From the NCBI RefSeq assembly GCF_006438925.1, contig NZ_RCZA01000019.1, forward strand, positions 1 through 58,958: 58,958 nucleotides of DNA, written 5' to 3'. Below are positions 8,254-16,109 of the stretch, one piece after another. The first letter of the stretch is position 1. The number at the start of each line of letters is the position of its first letter. A model generated the notes under the pieces. The model saw nothing but the letters and a program-made list of their open reading frames with translations. It did no database searches and was not told the DNA's origin. A program made the position numbers and the translations under genes. This stretch comes from Pseudomonas mandelii (lineage in GTDB: Bacteria > Pseudomonadota > Gammaproteobacteria > Pseudomonadales > Pseudomonadaceae).

Positions 8254-9116
8254 CGGAAGATCACCGTTCTGTCCTGGTTGAGGAAAACCCGGTGCTCCAG
8301 GTGGTACTTGACCGCCTTGGACAGGGCCACGGTTTCGGTGTCACGGCCGGTGGCGACCAGATCGTCGGGCAGGTAGACGTGATCGACGCGCTGTACTTCC
8401 TGCTCAATGATCGGTCCCTCGTCGAGGTCGCTGGTGACGTAATGGGCGGTGGCGCCGATCAGTTTCACGCCGCGCTGGTAGGCCTGGTGATAAGGTTTGG
8501 CTCCTTTGAAGCCGGGCAAGAACGAATGGTGAATGTTGATCGCCCGCCCCGAGAGTTGCTTGCACAGGTCATCGGAGAGGATCTGCATGTAGCGCGCCAA
8601 CACCACCAGTTCGGTGCCGGTTTCGTCGACGATCTTCATCAGCTCGGCTTCCTGTCGGGCCTTGGTTTCCTTCGTCACCGGCAAGTAGATGAAGCGAATG
8701 CCCTCGCGTTCTGCCATGGGCCGCAGGTCGAGGTGGTTGGAGACGATGGCGGTGATGGTCATGTCCATCTCGCCCTTGTGGTAGCGATAGAGCAGGTCGG
8801 TCAGGCAGTGGTCGAACTTGCTGACCATCAGCAGCACACGCATCGGCTCGCGGGTGTCGTGTAATTCCCAGGTCATCTCGAACGCCTTGGCGACGTCGGC
8901 GAAGCCGTCCTTGATCTGTTGAATGTCGCCCTGATGGCCGTCGTTGAAGCGGAACACCGCACGCATGAAAAAACGGCCGCTGAAGTCGTCGTCGAATTGC
9001 GCCATCTCCCCGATGTAGCAACTGTTGTCCGCCAGGTAGGTGGTGACGGCAGCGACGATGCCGGACACCGCGGGACAGGTGATCTTGATGATGAAATGGT
9101 TTTTTTCGTGTTGCAT
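8250..9116 (-). CDS. purU: formyltetrahydrofolate deformylase (copy 1)
   Basis: This 288-residue protein hydrolyses 10-formyl-THF to formate and THF. An N-terminal ACT domain (about 8-85, ITCPAVSGIVAAVTTYLADN) is followed by a formyltransferase-type domain with RVLLMVSKFDHCLTDLLYR, GRAINIHHSFLPGFKGAKPYHQAY and GVKLIGATAHYVTSDLDEGPII, including the catalytic His and Asp. GAGGA lies six bases before the ATG. It is the first gene of the operon and overlaps folD as ATGA. It is strikingly similar to the second purU at 22644, which suggests duplication of a formate-release module. Confidence 0.93.
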   Translation of the reverse strand: MQHEKNHFIIKITCPAVSGIVAAVTTYLADNSCYIGEMAQFDDDFSGRFFMRAVFRFNDGHQGDIQQIKDGFADVAKAFEMTWELHDTREPMRVLLMVSKFDHCLTDLLYRYHKGEMDMTITAIVSNHLDLRPMAEREGIRFIYLPVTKETKARQEAELMKIVDETGTELVVLARYMQILSDDLCKQLSGRAINIHHSFLPGFKGAKPYHQAYQRGVKLIGATAHYVTSDLDEGPIIEQEVQRVDHVYLPDDLVATGRDTETVALSKAVKYHLEHRVFLNQDRTVIFR

Positions 9117-9153
9117 GACACGTCCTCGGGATGATGGCGGCAGCTCATCGCAT

Positions 9154-9169
9154 AGCGAAAAAAGTGTCA
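9154..9169 (-). promoter_or_regulatory. weak sigma-54-like element before purU1
   Basis: On the minus strand the sequence TGACACTTTTTTCGCT has the sigma-54 layout (consensus TGGCAC-N5-TTGCW) with a GC at -12 in the right place. However, it has GA in place of the important GG at -24. It lies about 40 bases upstream of the purU1 start. It is noted because the divergent gmaS operon has a much better element. Confidence 0.25.
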
Positions 9170-9199
9170 GCGGACAGCAGGCTCATCCATGAGCGCGTT

Positions 9200-9232
9200 T
9201 TCTTGGTGGGAATAAATTATTCCTGTTGATGG
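9200..9232. promoter_or_regulatory. 20-bp-periodic TTCC-N5-GGAA dyad, purU1 control region
   Basis: TTCTTGGTGGGAA starts at 9200 and the half-degenerate TTCCTGTTGATGG starts at 9220, exactly 20 bases apart. The region 9209-9223 also reads as a perfect inverted repeat, GGAATAAATTATTCC. It lies about 85-115 bases upstream of purU1. The same arrangement recurs at 10051, 10147 and 27202, so it is proposed as a regulator-binding site. Confidence 0.5.
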
Positions 9233-9301
9233 CTTTATAGGGGAATGGTCGCGCCGCGTCCAGAGCTTTTAAGAAAGTTTTTTAACTGGCAGGAAAATTC
9301 G

Positions 9302-9326
9302 CGAGGCCGACAGTGGGTCGGCCTCG
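9302..9326 (-). terminator. rho-independent terminator of the XRE regulator gene
   Basis: A ten-base perfect stem (CGAGGCCGAC paired with GTCGGCCTCG) with a five-base loop lies 30 bases past the regulator stop. On the minus strand it is followed by GCGAATTTTCC, a short T tract. Confidence 0.75.
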
Positions 9327-9355
9327 AGGCAGGGCAGAGCGCGGGAAGAGGGGCG

Positions 9356-9961
9356 TTATTCTTTGTCGGAACCGTAGTTCATGATCGACAGCAAGCGGAT
9401 CGGCACTTGCACCAGTTGCTCGGGACCGTGAGGAATTTCGCCTTCGAACGTCAAGCTGTCGCCAGCCTCCATGCGGTACAGCTGATTGCCGTGGCGATAG
9501 ATCAGTTCACCTTCCAGCAGGTGGAGGAATTCGGTGCCGGGGTGGGAGAAGGTCGGAAACTCCTCACTCGCGTCATCCATGCTCACCATGTAAGCCTCGA
9601 AGCTCTTCTTCGGCCCGCGGGTGTGGTTGAGCAGATGGTACGTATGGCCTTTCTCGGTACCGCGGCGCACCACCTCCATGCCCTGATCAGCCTTGACTAA
9701 CAGCGCGCTGCCGTCCTGCTGGTCGTATTCGCTGAACAACTTGGACAGGGGCAGGCCGAGCACGTCGCACAGACGGCTCAGGGTATCGAGGCTGGTGGAC
9801 ACCTGGGCGTTTTCGATCTTGCTCAACATGCCCTGACTGATATCGGCAATCTTGGCCACGTCAGACAATTTCAGATCCTGAGCCTGGCGCTGGCGCTTGA
9901 TCTGCAATCCCAGGTATTGCTCAAGCTTGAGGCGCGGGGCGGTTTCGGTCGACATAGTCAT
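9356..9961 (-). CDS. XRE-family regulator with C-terminal cupin
   Basis: This is a transcription regulator of about 201 residues. The N-terminal helix-turn-helix (about 15-70: LGLQIKRQRQAQDLKLSDVA, then ISQGMLSKIENAQVSTSLDT) is followed by a cupin domain (about 115-195: HPGTEFLHLLEGELIYRHGN and MEAGDSLTFEGEIPHGPEQL). Such proteins often sense a small amine or amino acid in the cupin pocket. It lies between the divergent purU1 and gmaS operons, so it is a good candidate regulator of methylamine or gamma-glutamylmethylamide use; the ligand is inference. The start is uncertain: ATG at 9961 has AGGA four bases upstream, ATG at 9955 has it ten bases upstream, and a GTG at 9973 is also possible. 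Confidence 0.8.
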   Translation of the reverse strand: MTMSTETAPRLKLEQYLGLQIKRQRQAQDLKLSDVAKIADISQGMLSKIENAQVSTSLDTLSRLCDVLGLPLSKLFSEYDQQDGSALLVKADQGMEVVRRGTEKGHTYHLLNHTRGPKKSFEAYMVSMDDASEEFPTFSHPGTEFLHLLEGELIYRHGNQLYRMEAGDSLTFEGEIPHGPEQLVQVPIRLLSIMNYGSDKE

Positions 9962-9999
9962 CAGATCCTGCACACTTTCCGTTCAGTAATATTAGTTTC

Positions 10000-10014
10000 G
10001 CACTGAGAAAGTGC
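10000..10014. promoter_or_regulatory. NtrC-type binding site
   Basis: GCACTGAGAAAGTGC has the NtrC layout GCAC-N7-GTGC. It lies about 130 bases upstream of the sigma-54 element at 10131, a normal enhancer distance. It also lies about 40 bases upstream of the divergent XRE regulator gene. Confidence 0.6.
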
Positions 10015-10050
10015 AAATGGCGATGCTTGACGCATGCCCTGCGGGCAGTA

Positions 10051-10083
10051 TTCCCACAGGGAAAAGAATATTCCCATATATAC
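10051..10083. promoter_or_regulatory. 20-bp-periodic TTCC-N5-GGAA dyad, distal gmaS region
   Basis: TTCCCACAGGGAA starts at 10051 and the half-site TTCCCATATATAC starts at 10071, a 20-base period. Between them GGGAAAAGAATATTCCC is an inverted repeat. The site could also control the divergent XRE regulator gene, which starts about 90 bases to the left. Confidence 0.5.
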
Positions 10084-10130
10084 AGCACAAAAGCGCCTGT
10101 CACGGCGTTTCGACGTTTCACTCGCGAATC

Positions 10131-10146
10131 TGGCAAGGGCTTTGCA
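10131..10146 (+). promoter_or_regulatory. sigma-54 (-24/-12) promoter of gmaS operon
   Basis: TGGCAAGGGCTTTGCA matches the sigma-54 consensus TGGCAC-N5-TTGCA in everything but one base, with GG and GC at the required 12-base offset. Transcription would start near 10157, giving a leader of about 80 bases before the gmaS ATG at 10238. Confidence 0.7.
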
Positions 10147-10179
10147 TTCCTATTAGGAAAATAACTTTCTTTTTAGGAA
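10147..10179. promoter_or_regulatory. 20-bp-periodic TTCC-N5-GGAA dyad, proximal gmaS region
   Basis: TTCCTATTAGGAA starts at 10147 and TTCTTTTTAGGAA starts at 10167, again exactly 20 bases apart. It begins immediately after the -12 element of the proposed sigma-54 promoter and would cover the transcription start. Binding there would be expected to repress that promoter, or a different promoter is used. Confidence 0.5.
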
Positions 10180-10237
10180 TAAAAAGACGGTCAACGCCCA
10201 TCCAGAATGTTTTGCCTTTCGCGAGGAGTGACGAGCA

Positions 10238-11572
10238 ATGTTGCCAGCAGAAACCCAGCGCATCATCGACAAGCACGGGATCAAGTACGTGCTCGCGCAA
10301 TTTGTGGATATTCACGGTGCGGCCAAGACCAAGTCGGTGCCGATTTGTGGGCTCAAGACCGTCGCCGAAGAGGGGGCGGGTTTTGCCGGGTTCGCGATCA
10401 GTGGCATGGGCATGGAGCCCCACGGCCCGGACTTCATGGCTCGCGGCGACTTGTCCACCCTGACCCCGGTGCCCTGGCAGCCGGGTTACGGACGGGTGGT
10501 GTGCGTCGGCCACGTCGATGGTAAGCCGCATCCGTATGACAGCCGTTATGTGCTGCAGCAACAAGTGCAACGCCTGGAAGAAAAGGGCTGGACCCTCAAC
10601 ACCGGTCTGGAGCCTGAGTTCAACCTGATGCGCCGCGATGAGAGCGGCAAGCTGCAACTGGTCGACCCCAGCGACAACCTTGACAAGCCTTGCTACGACT
10701 ACAAAGGCCTGTCGCGTTCCCGGGTGTTTCTTGAACGCCTGACCGAGGCCTTGCAGGCGGTAGATTTCGAGGTCTATCAAATCGACCACGAGGACGCCAA
10801 CGGCCAGTTCGAGATCAACTACACCTACAGCGACGCCATGACCTCGGCGGATCGTTTCACCTTCTTCCGCATGGCTGCCGGCGAGATCGCCAATGACCTG
10901 GGGATGATCTGCTCGTTCATGCCCAAGCCTGACCCTAAACGTGCCGGCAACGGCATGCACTTTCATCTGTCGATCAGCAGCGCCGACAACAAAAACCTGT
11001 TCCATGACGCCAGCGATCCGAGCGGCATGGGGCTGTCGAAAATGGCCTATCACTTCGCCGCCGGCTTGCTTGCCCACGGCCCGGCGCTGTGTGCCTTCGC
11101 CGCACCGACGGTCAACTCCTACAAGCGTCTGGTGGTGGGCAATTCGTTGTCCGGTGCGACCTGGGCGCCAGCCTTCATTGCCTTCGGCGCCAACAACCGT
11201 TCAGCGATGGTGCGGGTGCCTTACGGCCGTCTCGAATTCCGTCTGCCGGACGCGGGGTGCAATCCCTATCTGGTCAGCGCCGCGATCATCGCTGCCGGCC
11301 TGGACGGCATCGACCGCCAGCTGGAAATCGACCACGTCTGCAACGAAAACCTCTACAGCCTGAGCCTCGAGCAGATCGCCGCGCGGGGCATCAAGACCCT
11401 GCCGCAATCGCTCAAGGAAGCCTGCGATGCGCTGGAAGCCGACCCGTTGTTCGCCGAGGTGCTTGGCCCGCAGATCGTTGGCGAGTTCATCAAGCTCAAG
11501 CGTATGGAGTGGGTGGAGTACAGCCGCCACGTCTCTGACTGGGAGATCCAGCGCTACACCGAATTTTTCTGA
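10238..11572 (+). CDS. gmaS: gamma-glutamylmethylamide synthetase (type III GS-like)
   Basis: This 444-residue glutamine-synthetase-family enzyme is proposed to join methylamine to glutamate using ATP. The beta-grasp domain (about 15-110: YVLAQFVDIHGAAKTKSVPI) is followed by the catalytic domain with NTGLEPEFNLM, DHEDANGQFEINYTYSD, NGMHFHLSISS, VNSYKRL and VRVPYGRLEFRLPDAGCNPY, which hold the metal and nucleotide ligands. The family is annotated as type III glutamate-ammonia ligase (GlnT). The direct link to mgsABC and to amt, facing mgdABCD, points to the methylamide-forming member. It is the first gene of the operon. Glutamine synthetase activity cannot be excluded from sequence. Confidence 0.85.
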   Translation: MLPAETQRIIDKHGIKYVLAQFVDIHGAAKTKSVPICGLKTVAEEGAGFAGFAISGMGMEPHGPDFMARGDLSTLTPVPWQPGYGRVVCVGHVDGKPHPYDSRYVLQQQVQRLEEKGWTLNTGLEPEFNLMRRDESGKLQLVDPSDNLDKPCYDYKGLSRSRVFLERLTEALQAVDFEVYQIDHEDANGQFEINYTYSDAMTSADRFTFFRMAAGEIANDLGMICSFMPKPDPKRAGNGMHFHLSISSADNKNLFHDASDPSGMGLSKMAYHFAAGLLAHGPALCAFAAPTVNSYKRLVVGNSLSGATWAPAFIAFGANNRSAMVRVPYGRLEFRLPDAGCNPYLVSAAIIAAGLDGIDRQLEIDHVCNENLYSLSLEQIAARGIKTLPQSLKEACDALEADPLFAEVLGPQIVGEFIKLKRMEWVEYSRHVSDWEIQRYTEFF

Positions 11573-11644
11573 TTTTCCATTTTGACAACCATTCGGGCAC
11601 CCGGCACGGCGCCGGGCGTTCACTGCCTCCGAAGGAGACTTGAT

Positions 11645-12550
11645 ATGTGTGGAATCGTAGGTCTTTACCTGAAAAATCCGCAGCTGGAATCCCAGCTCGG
11701 CAAGCTCTTCGAACCGATGTTGCAGGCCATGACCGATCGTGGCCCGGACAGTGCCGGCTTCGCCATTTATGGTGATGAAGTGGCGGACGGCTGGGTCAAG
11801 TTGACCTTGCAGGCGACCACCGAAGGCTTCGACTGGAAAACCCTGATGGGCGAACTGGAAGGGCGCCTCGGCTGTTCCCTGGACTGGTTCCAGAACGCCA
11901 GTGCCGCGGTGCTGAAGATTCATGCCGAAGAGGCGCCGGTACGTCTGGCCCTCGCCGAACTGGCACCGAGCCTGCGCATCATGAGCGCCGGCCAGAGCAT
12001 CGAAATCCTCAAGGGCATGGGCTTGCCCCAGGAGATTTCCCAACGCTTCGGCCTGGCCGGCATGAAGGGCAGCCACATCATTGGTCACACCCGCATGGCC
12101 ACCGAAAGCGCGGTGACCATGGAAGGCAGTCACCCGTTTTCCACCGGCGCGGACCTGTGCCTGGTGCACAACGGCTCGCTGTCGAATCACTTCCGCCTGC
12201 GTCAGGAACTCAAGCGCGAAGGCATTCACTTCGAAACCGACAACGACACTGAAGTGGCCGCCGGCTACCTGACCTGGCGCTTGCAGCAGGGCGACTCACT
12301 GAAAGAAGCGCTGGATCACTCGCTGGAGGATCTCGACGGTTTCTTCACCTTCGCCATCGGCACCCGCAACGGTTTTGCGGTGATCCGCGACCCGATCGCC
12401 TGCAAGCCGGCGATCCTCGCCGAGACGGACGACTACGTCGCCATGGCCTCCGAGTATCAGGCCTTGTCGAGCTTGCCGGGAATCGAAAATGCCAGAATCT
12501 GGGAGCCCGCACCGGCCACCCTGTACATCTGGGAACGCGAGTCAGCTTAA
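11645..12550 (+). CDS. mgsA: N-methylglutamate synthase subunit A (class II glutamine amidotransferase, GlxB-type)
   Basis: This 301-residue protein begins MCGIVGLYL, which exposes Cys2 as the N-terminal nucleophile of a class II amidotransferase domain. Further signatures are AMTDRGPDSAGFAIYGD, GHTRMATESAVT and HPFSTGADLCLVHNGSLSNH. In N-methylglutamate synthase this subunit would release methylamine from gamma-glutamylmethylamide and pass it to the FMN subunit. The ATG at 11645 is fixed by the nucleophile and has GAAGGAG upstream. It is followed after 11 bases by mgsB. The three-subunit arrangement is a split form of glutamate synthase (GlxBCD). Confidence 0.85.
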   Translation: MCGIVGLYLKNPQLESQLGKLFEPMLQAMTDRGPDSAGFAIYGDEVADGWVKLTLQATTEGFDWKTLMGELEGRLGCSLDWFQNASAAVLKIHAEEAPVRLALAELAPSLRIMSAGQSIEILKGMGLPQEISQRFGLAGMKGSHIIGHTRMATESAVTMEGSHPFSTGADLCLVHNGSLSNHFRLRQELKREGIHFETDNDTEVAAGYLTWRLQQGDSLKEALDHSLEDLDGFFTFAIGTRNGFAVIRDPIACKPAILAETDDYVAMASEYQALSSLPGIENARIWEPAPATLYIWERESA

Positions 12551-12561
12551 GGAGCGCACAC

Positions 12562-13245
12562 ATGAAAACCATCGATCTTTCCACCGCCACCGTGCGCGAC
12601 CTCAATCAGGCGCTGCACGATCAGGTCAATAACGTGACCGATCACGAGTGGGTGGTGACTCACTCCGATGGCAAGCACAACCTCGCGGTCGGGGTGAATG
12701 AAGTCGTGTCCATCGATATCCAGGGCCACGCCGGTTACTACTGCGCGGGGATGAATCAAAAGGCCTCGATCACCGTCCACGGCAACGTCGGTGTCGGTTG
12801 TGCCGAGAACATGATGTCCGGCTACGTCCGGGTCAAAGGCAGCGCCTCCCAGGCGGCCGGTGCCACGGCCCATGGTGGCCTGCTGGTGATCGAAGGCGAT
12901 GCCGGTGCCCGCTGCGGGATTTCCATGAAGGGCATCGACATTGTGGTCGGCGGCAGCATCGGCCACATGAGCTGCTTCATGGGCCAGGCCGGGCGCCTGG
13001 TGGTCTGCGGCGATGCCGGCGATGCGCTGGGCGATTCGTTGTACGAAACGCACATCTACGTGAAAGGGACCGTTGAGTCCCTGGGCTCGGATTGCATCGA
13101 AAAAGAGATGCGCGCCGAGCACCTGGAAGAGCTGCAAGGGCTGCTCAACCGCGCCGGTTTCGAGCACAAGGCGGCTGACTTCAAGCGCTACGGTTCGGCC
13201 CGTCAGTTGTACAACTTCAAAGTCGATAACGCGTCCGCGTACTGA
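12562..13245 (+). CDS. mgsB: N-methylglutamate synthase subunit B (GltB C-terminal-like, GlxC-type)
   Basis: This 227-residue protein is built of the right-handed beta-helix (GXGXG) repeats seen at the C-terminus of glutamate synthase: HAGYYCAGMNQKASITVHGN, CAENMMSGYVRVKG, TAHGGLLVIEGDAGARCGIS and HMSCFMGQAGRLVVCGDAGD. It probably scaffolds the amidotransferase and FMN subunits rather than catalysing by itself. AGGAG lies seven bases before the ATG. It lies between mgsA and mgsC with short gaps, consistent with fixed stoichiometry. Confidence 0.85.
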   Translation: MKTIDLSTATVRDLNQALHDQVNNVTDHEWVVTHSDGKHNLAVGVNEVVSIDIQGHAGYYCAGMNQKASITVHGNVGVGCAENMMSGYVRVKGSASQAAGATAHGGLLVIEGDAGARCGISMKGIDIVVGGSIGHMSCFMGQAGRLVVCGDAGDALGDSLYETHIYVKGTVESLGSDCIEKEMRAEHLEELQGLLNRAGFEHKAADFKRYGSARQLYNFKVDNASAY

Positions 13246-13265
13246 TCCGCGCGAGGAGAATAGAT

Positions 13266-14594
13266 ATGACTGATAAAACCCCTCCGGTGCTGCGCGAGTC
13301 GGCCACCTTCGACCGCCTGACCATCCAGGAAATCCAGCGTGCCGCCGAGACCGGCATCTACGATATTCGCGGCGGTGGCACCAAGCGCAAGCTGCCACAT
13401 TTTGATGATTTGCTGCTGCTCGGCGCCAGCGTTTCGCGCTATCCGCTGGAAGGCTATCGGGAGAAGTGTGGCACCGATGTAATCCTCGGTAACCGCTTCG
13501 CCAAGAAGCCGATCCACCTGAAGATTCCGGTGACCATCGCCGGCATGAGTTTCGGTGCTTTGTCGGCCAATGCCAAGGAAGCCCTGGGCCGTGGCGCGAC
13601 CATCGCTGGCACCAGCACCACCACCGGTGACGGCGGCATGACCCCGGAAGAACGCGGCCAGTCGCAGCATTTGGTTTATCAGTATTTGCCGTCCCGCTAT
13701 GGCATGAACCCGGACGATCTGCGCAAGGCTGACGCCATTGAAATCGTCCTGGGGCAGGGCGCCAAACCCGGTGGCGGCGGTATGTTGCTGGGCATGAAAG
13801 TCACTGAGCGCGTGGCGGGTATGCGCACCTTGCCGATCGGTGTCGACCAGCGCAGCGCCTGCCGTCATCCGGACTGGACCGGCCCGGATGACCTGGCGAT
13901 CAAGATTGCCGAGCTGCGGGAAATCACCGATTGGGAAAAACCGATCTACGTGAAGATCGGCGCGAGCCGACCGTACTACGACGTCAAGTTGGCGGTAAAA
14001 GCCGGGGCTGACGTGATTGTGCTCGACGGCATGCAAGGCGGCACCGCAGCGACTCAGGAAGTGTTCATCGAACACGTCGGGATCCCGATTTTGTCGGCCA
14101 TTCCCCAAGCGGTACAGGCTTTGCAAGAGATGGGCATGCATCGCAAGGTTCAACTGATCGTTTCCGGAGGGATTCGCAACGGTGCCGACGTCGCCAAGGC
14201 GATGGCGCTGGGGGCGGATGCGGTGGCCATCGGGACGGCGGCGCTGATTGCCTTGGGCGATAACCATCCACGCCTGGACGAGGAACTGAAGAAAATCGGC
14301 TCGGCCGCCGGTTTCTACGATGACTGGCAGAACGGCCGCGACCCGGCCGGGATCACCACGCAGGACCCGGAGCTGTCCAAGCGTCTGGACCCGGTGGAAG
14401 GTGGTCGGCGTCTGGCCAACTACTTGCGCGTGTTGGTGCTGGAAGCCCAGACCATGGCCCGGGCCTGCGGCAAGTCGCACCTGCACAACCTCGATCCCGA
14501 GGATTTGGTAGCGCTGACGGTGGAGTCAGCTGCCATGGCGCGGGTGCCGCTGGCGGGAACTAACTGGATTCCGGGTTCCGGTACCGGTTACTGA
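13266..14594 (+). CDS. mgsC: N-methylglutamate synthase subunit C (FMN-binding glutamate synthase domain, GlxD-type)
   Basis: This 442-residue protein matches the central FMN-binding domain of glutamate synthase. Typical stretches are MSFGALSANAKEALGRGATI, TSTTTGDGGMTPEERGQSQ, GQGAKPGGGGMLLGMKV, KAGADVIVLDGMQGGTAATQ, VSGGIRNGADVAKAMALGAD and AVAIGTAALIALGD, which build the TIM barrel and FMN site. In the methylamine route it would condense the methylamine delivered by MgsA with 2-oxoglutarate to give N-methylglutamate. It has a GAGGAG upstream and ends the core gmaS-mgsABC set before amt. Confidence 0.87.
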   Translation: MTDKTPPVLRESATFDRLTIQEIQRAAETGIYDIRGGGTKRKLPHFDDLLLLGASVSRYPLEGYREKCGTDVILGNRFAKKPIHLKIPVTIAGMSFGALSANAKEALGRGATIAGTSTTTGDGGMTPEERGQSQHLVYQYLPSRYGMNPDDLRKADAIEIVLGQGAKPGGGGMLLGMKVTERVAGMRTLPIGVDQRSACRHPDWTGPDDLAIKIAELREITDWEKPIYVKIGASRPYYDVKLAVKAGADVIVLDGMQGGTAATQEVFIEHVGIPILSAIPQAVQALQEMGMHRKVQLIVSGGIRNGADVAKAMALGADAVAIGTAALIALGDNHPRLDEELKKIGSAAGFYDDWQNGRDPAGITTQDPELSKRLDPVEGGRRLANYLRVLVLEAQTMARACGKSHLHNLDPEDLVALTVESAAMARVPLAGTNWIPGSGTGY

Positions 14595-14600
14595 GAGAGT

Positions 14601-14630
14601 GCTCGTTCCCACGCAGGAGTGGGAACGAGC
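14601..14630. repeat. REP-like intergenic hairpin
   Basis: An 11-base perfect stem (GCTCGTTCCCA paired with TGGGAACGAGC) with an eight-base loop lies six bases after the mgsC stop. It resembles common Pseudomonas intergenic palindromes. There is no T tract, so it more likely stabilises the upstream message than terminates it. Confidence 0.6.
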
Positions 14631-14708
14631 AGATTGAGAGGCCCGTCAAGAGGCCCATGAAATAACCATTGCTCGCTGCCAGACACTTTCCGTTCTTTTG
14701 CAGGAGCT

Positions 14709-16040
14709 TTGAAAATGGTCAATCGTCTTCTCGGCAAATCCCTTCTGGTCTTATTGGCGGCCGGCGCGCTCGCGCCGCTCGCCCAGGCGGCCGACGCACC
14801 CACCTTGAACACCGGCAGCACCGCCTGGATGGTGACCGCCGCGGTGCTGGTGCTGTTCATGTGTCTGCCGGGCCTCGCCTTGTTTTACGGCGGTCTGGTG
14901 CGGGCGAAAAACATGCTCTCGCTGTTTACCCAGTGCTTCGGCATCGCCGGCCTGGTCGGCGTGCTGTGGGTGATCTATGGCTACAGCATGGTGGTCGACA
15001 GCACCGGCATGGTCGAGGGACAGGTGACGTTCAACAGTTTCGTCGGTGGTTTGAACCGGGCCTTTCTGGCTGGCATGACCCCGCAGAGCCTGGTCGGTGA
15101 CATTCCGGAAGGCGTGTTTGTAACCTTCCAGATGACCTTCGCGATCATTACCCCAGCGCTGATTGCCGGCGCATTCGCCGAGCGCATGAAGTTCTCGGCG
15201 GCGCTGTGGTTCATGGCGCTGTGGTTTACCCTGGTTTATGCGCCCGTCGCCCATATGGTCTGGGGTGGTTCGGGCGCTTTGATGCATAACTGGGGTGTCC
15301 TCGATTTTGCCGGCGGCACTGCGGTGCATATCAATGCTGGCGTTGCCGCGTTGGCCGCGTGCCTGATTCTCGGCAAGCGCAAGGGTTACCAGAATACGCC
15401 GATGCCGGCCCACAACCTGAGCCTGACCATGGCCGGCGCGGCGATGCTCTGGGTTGGCTGGTTCGGCTTCAATATCGGTTCCGGCGGCGGTCTCAACGGC
15501 ACTTCGGGCATTGTCATGCTCAATACGCAACTGGGTGCCTGCGCCGGGATTCTGGGCTGGATGTTCACCGAGTGGTTCAAGGTCGGCAAGCCGAGTGCTT
15601 TGGGCCTGGCCAGCGGTGCTTTGGCCGGTTTGGTCGGCATTACTCCGGCGTGTGCGTATGTGGGCGTAGGCGGAGCGTTGGCCATCGGTCTGCTGTGCGG
15701 AGTGTTCTGCTACTTGAGCGTCACTGTGCTGAAACGCCGGTTCGGGTATGACGACAGCCTCGACGTGTTTGGCTTGCACGGCATCGGCGGAATGATTGGC
15801 GCGGTGTTGACCGGCGTGTTCTGCGTGCCGTCCCTGGGCGGGTTGGTGGAAGGCGTGAGCATGGGCGCTCAGGTCGTGGCGCAGCTCAAGGGCGTGTTGC
15901 TGACGACGGTGTACTGCTTCGTCATCAGCTGGATCATTCTCAAGGTGATCAACGCGGTGATCGGCTTGCGTGCCGACGAGGCGGTGGAGGAGATGGGGCT
16001 GGACCTGGCCGAGCACAACGAGAGTGCCTATAACCACTGA
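14709..16040 (+). CDS. amt: ammonium/methylammonium transporter (Amt family)
   Basis: This 443-residue inner-membrane protein has an N-terminal signal peptide (about 1-26, ending LAQAA) and about eleven membrane helices. Family stretches are GLALFYGGLVRAKNML, MTFAIITPALIAGAFAERMK, WFTLVYAPVAHMVW, DFAGGTAVHINAGVAALAAC, WVGWFGFNIGSGGGL and FGLHGIGGMIGAVLTGVFC. The two pore histidines are present in AVHIN and LHGIGG. Amt proteins also move methylammonium, which fits its place after gmaS-mgsABC. GCAGGAG lies seven bases before the start. It is probably cotranscribed from the gmaS promoter. Confidence 0.9.
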   Translation: MKMVNRLLGKSLLVLLAAGALAPLAQAADAPTLNTGSTAWMVTAAVLVLFMCLPGLALFYGGLVRAKNMLSLFTQCFGIAGLVGVLWVIYGYSMVVDSTGMVEGQVTFNSFVGGLNRAFLAGMTPQSLVGDIPEGVFVTFQMTFAIITPALIAGAFAERMKFSAALWFMALWFTLVYAPVAHMVWGGSGALMHNWGVLDFAGGTAVHINAGVAALAACLILGKRKGYQNTPMPAHNLSLTMAGAAMLWVGWFGFNIGSGGGLNGTSGIVMLNTQLGACAGILGWMFTEWFKVGKPSALGLASGALAGLVGITPACAYVGVGGALAIGLLCGVFCYLSVTVLKRRFGYDDSLDVFGLHGIGGMIGAVLTGVFCVPSLGGLVEGVSMGAQVVAQLKGVLLTTVYCFVISWIILKVINAVIGLRADEAVEEMGLDLAEHNESAYNH

Positions 16041-16058
16041 TCTTTAATGTTGACTGAC

Positions 16059-16084
16059 ACGGCCCACCTTCGCGTGGGCCGTTT
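16059..16084 (+). terminator. rho-independent terminator after amt
   Basis: The stem CGGCCCAC (16059-16066) pairs with GTGGGCCG (16073-16080) and is followed by TTTT. It separates the convergent amt and folD2 genes. Confidence 0.85.
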
Positions 16085-16109
16085 TCGTGGTGCTCAACTC
16101 AACGCTGCA

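Noticed and set aside
9117..9199. Strong sigma-54 promoter for purU1
   Set aside because: The best candidate has GA and not GG at -24, so it is reported only as a weak element.
12547..13398. 283-codon minus-strand frame across mgsB
   Set aside because: It is a shadow of the well-supported glutamate-synthase-like genes; no family motif is visible.
14601..14630. Hairpin after mgsC as transcription terminator
   Set aside because: There is no T tract on either strand and amt follows in the same direction, so it is listed as a REP-like repeat.
14640..14708. Separate sigma-54 promoter for amt
   Set aside because: A TTGC is present near 14698, but no GG occurs at the required distance upstream.
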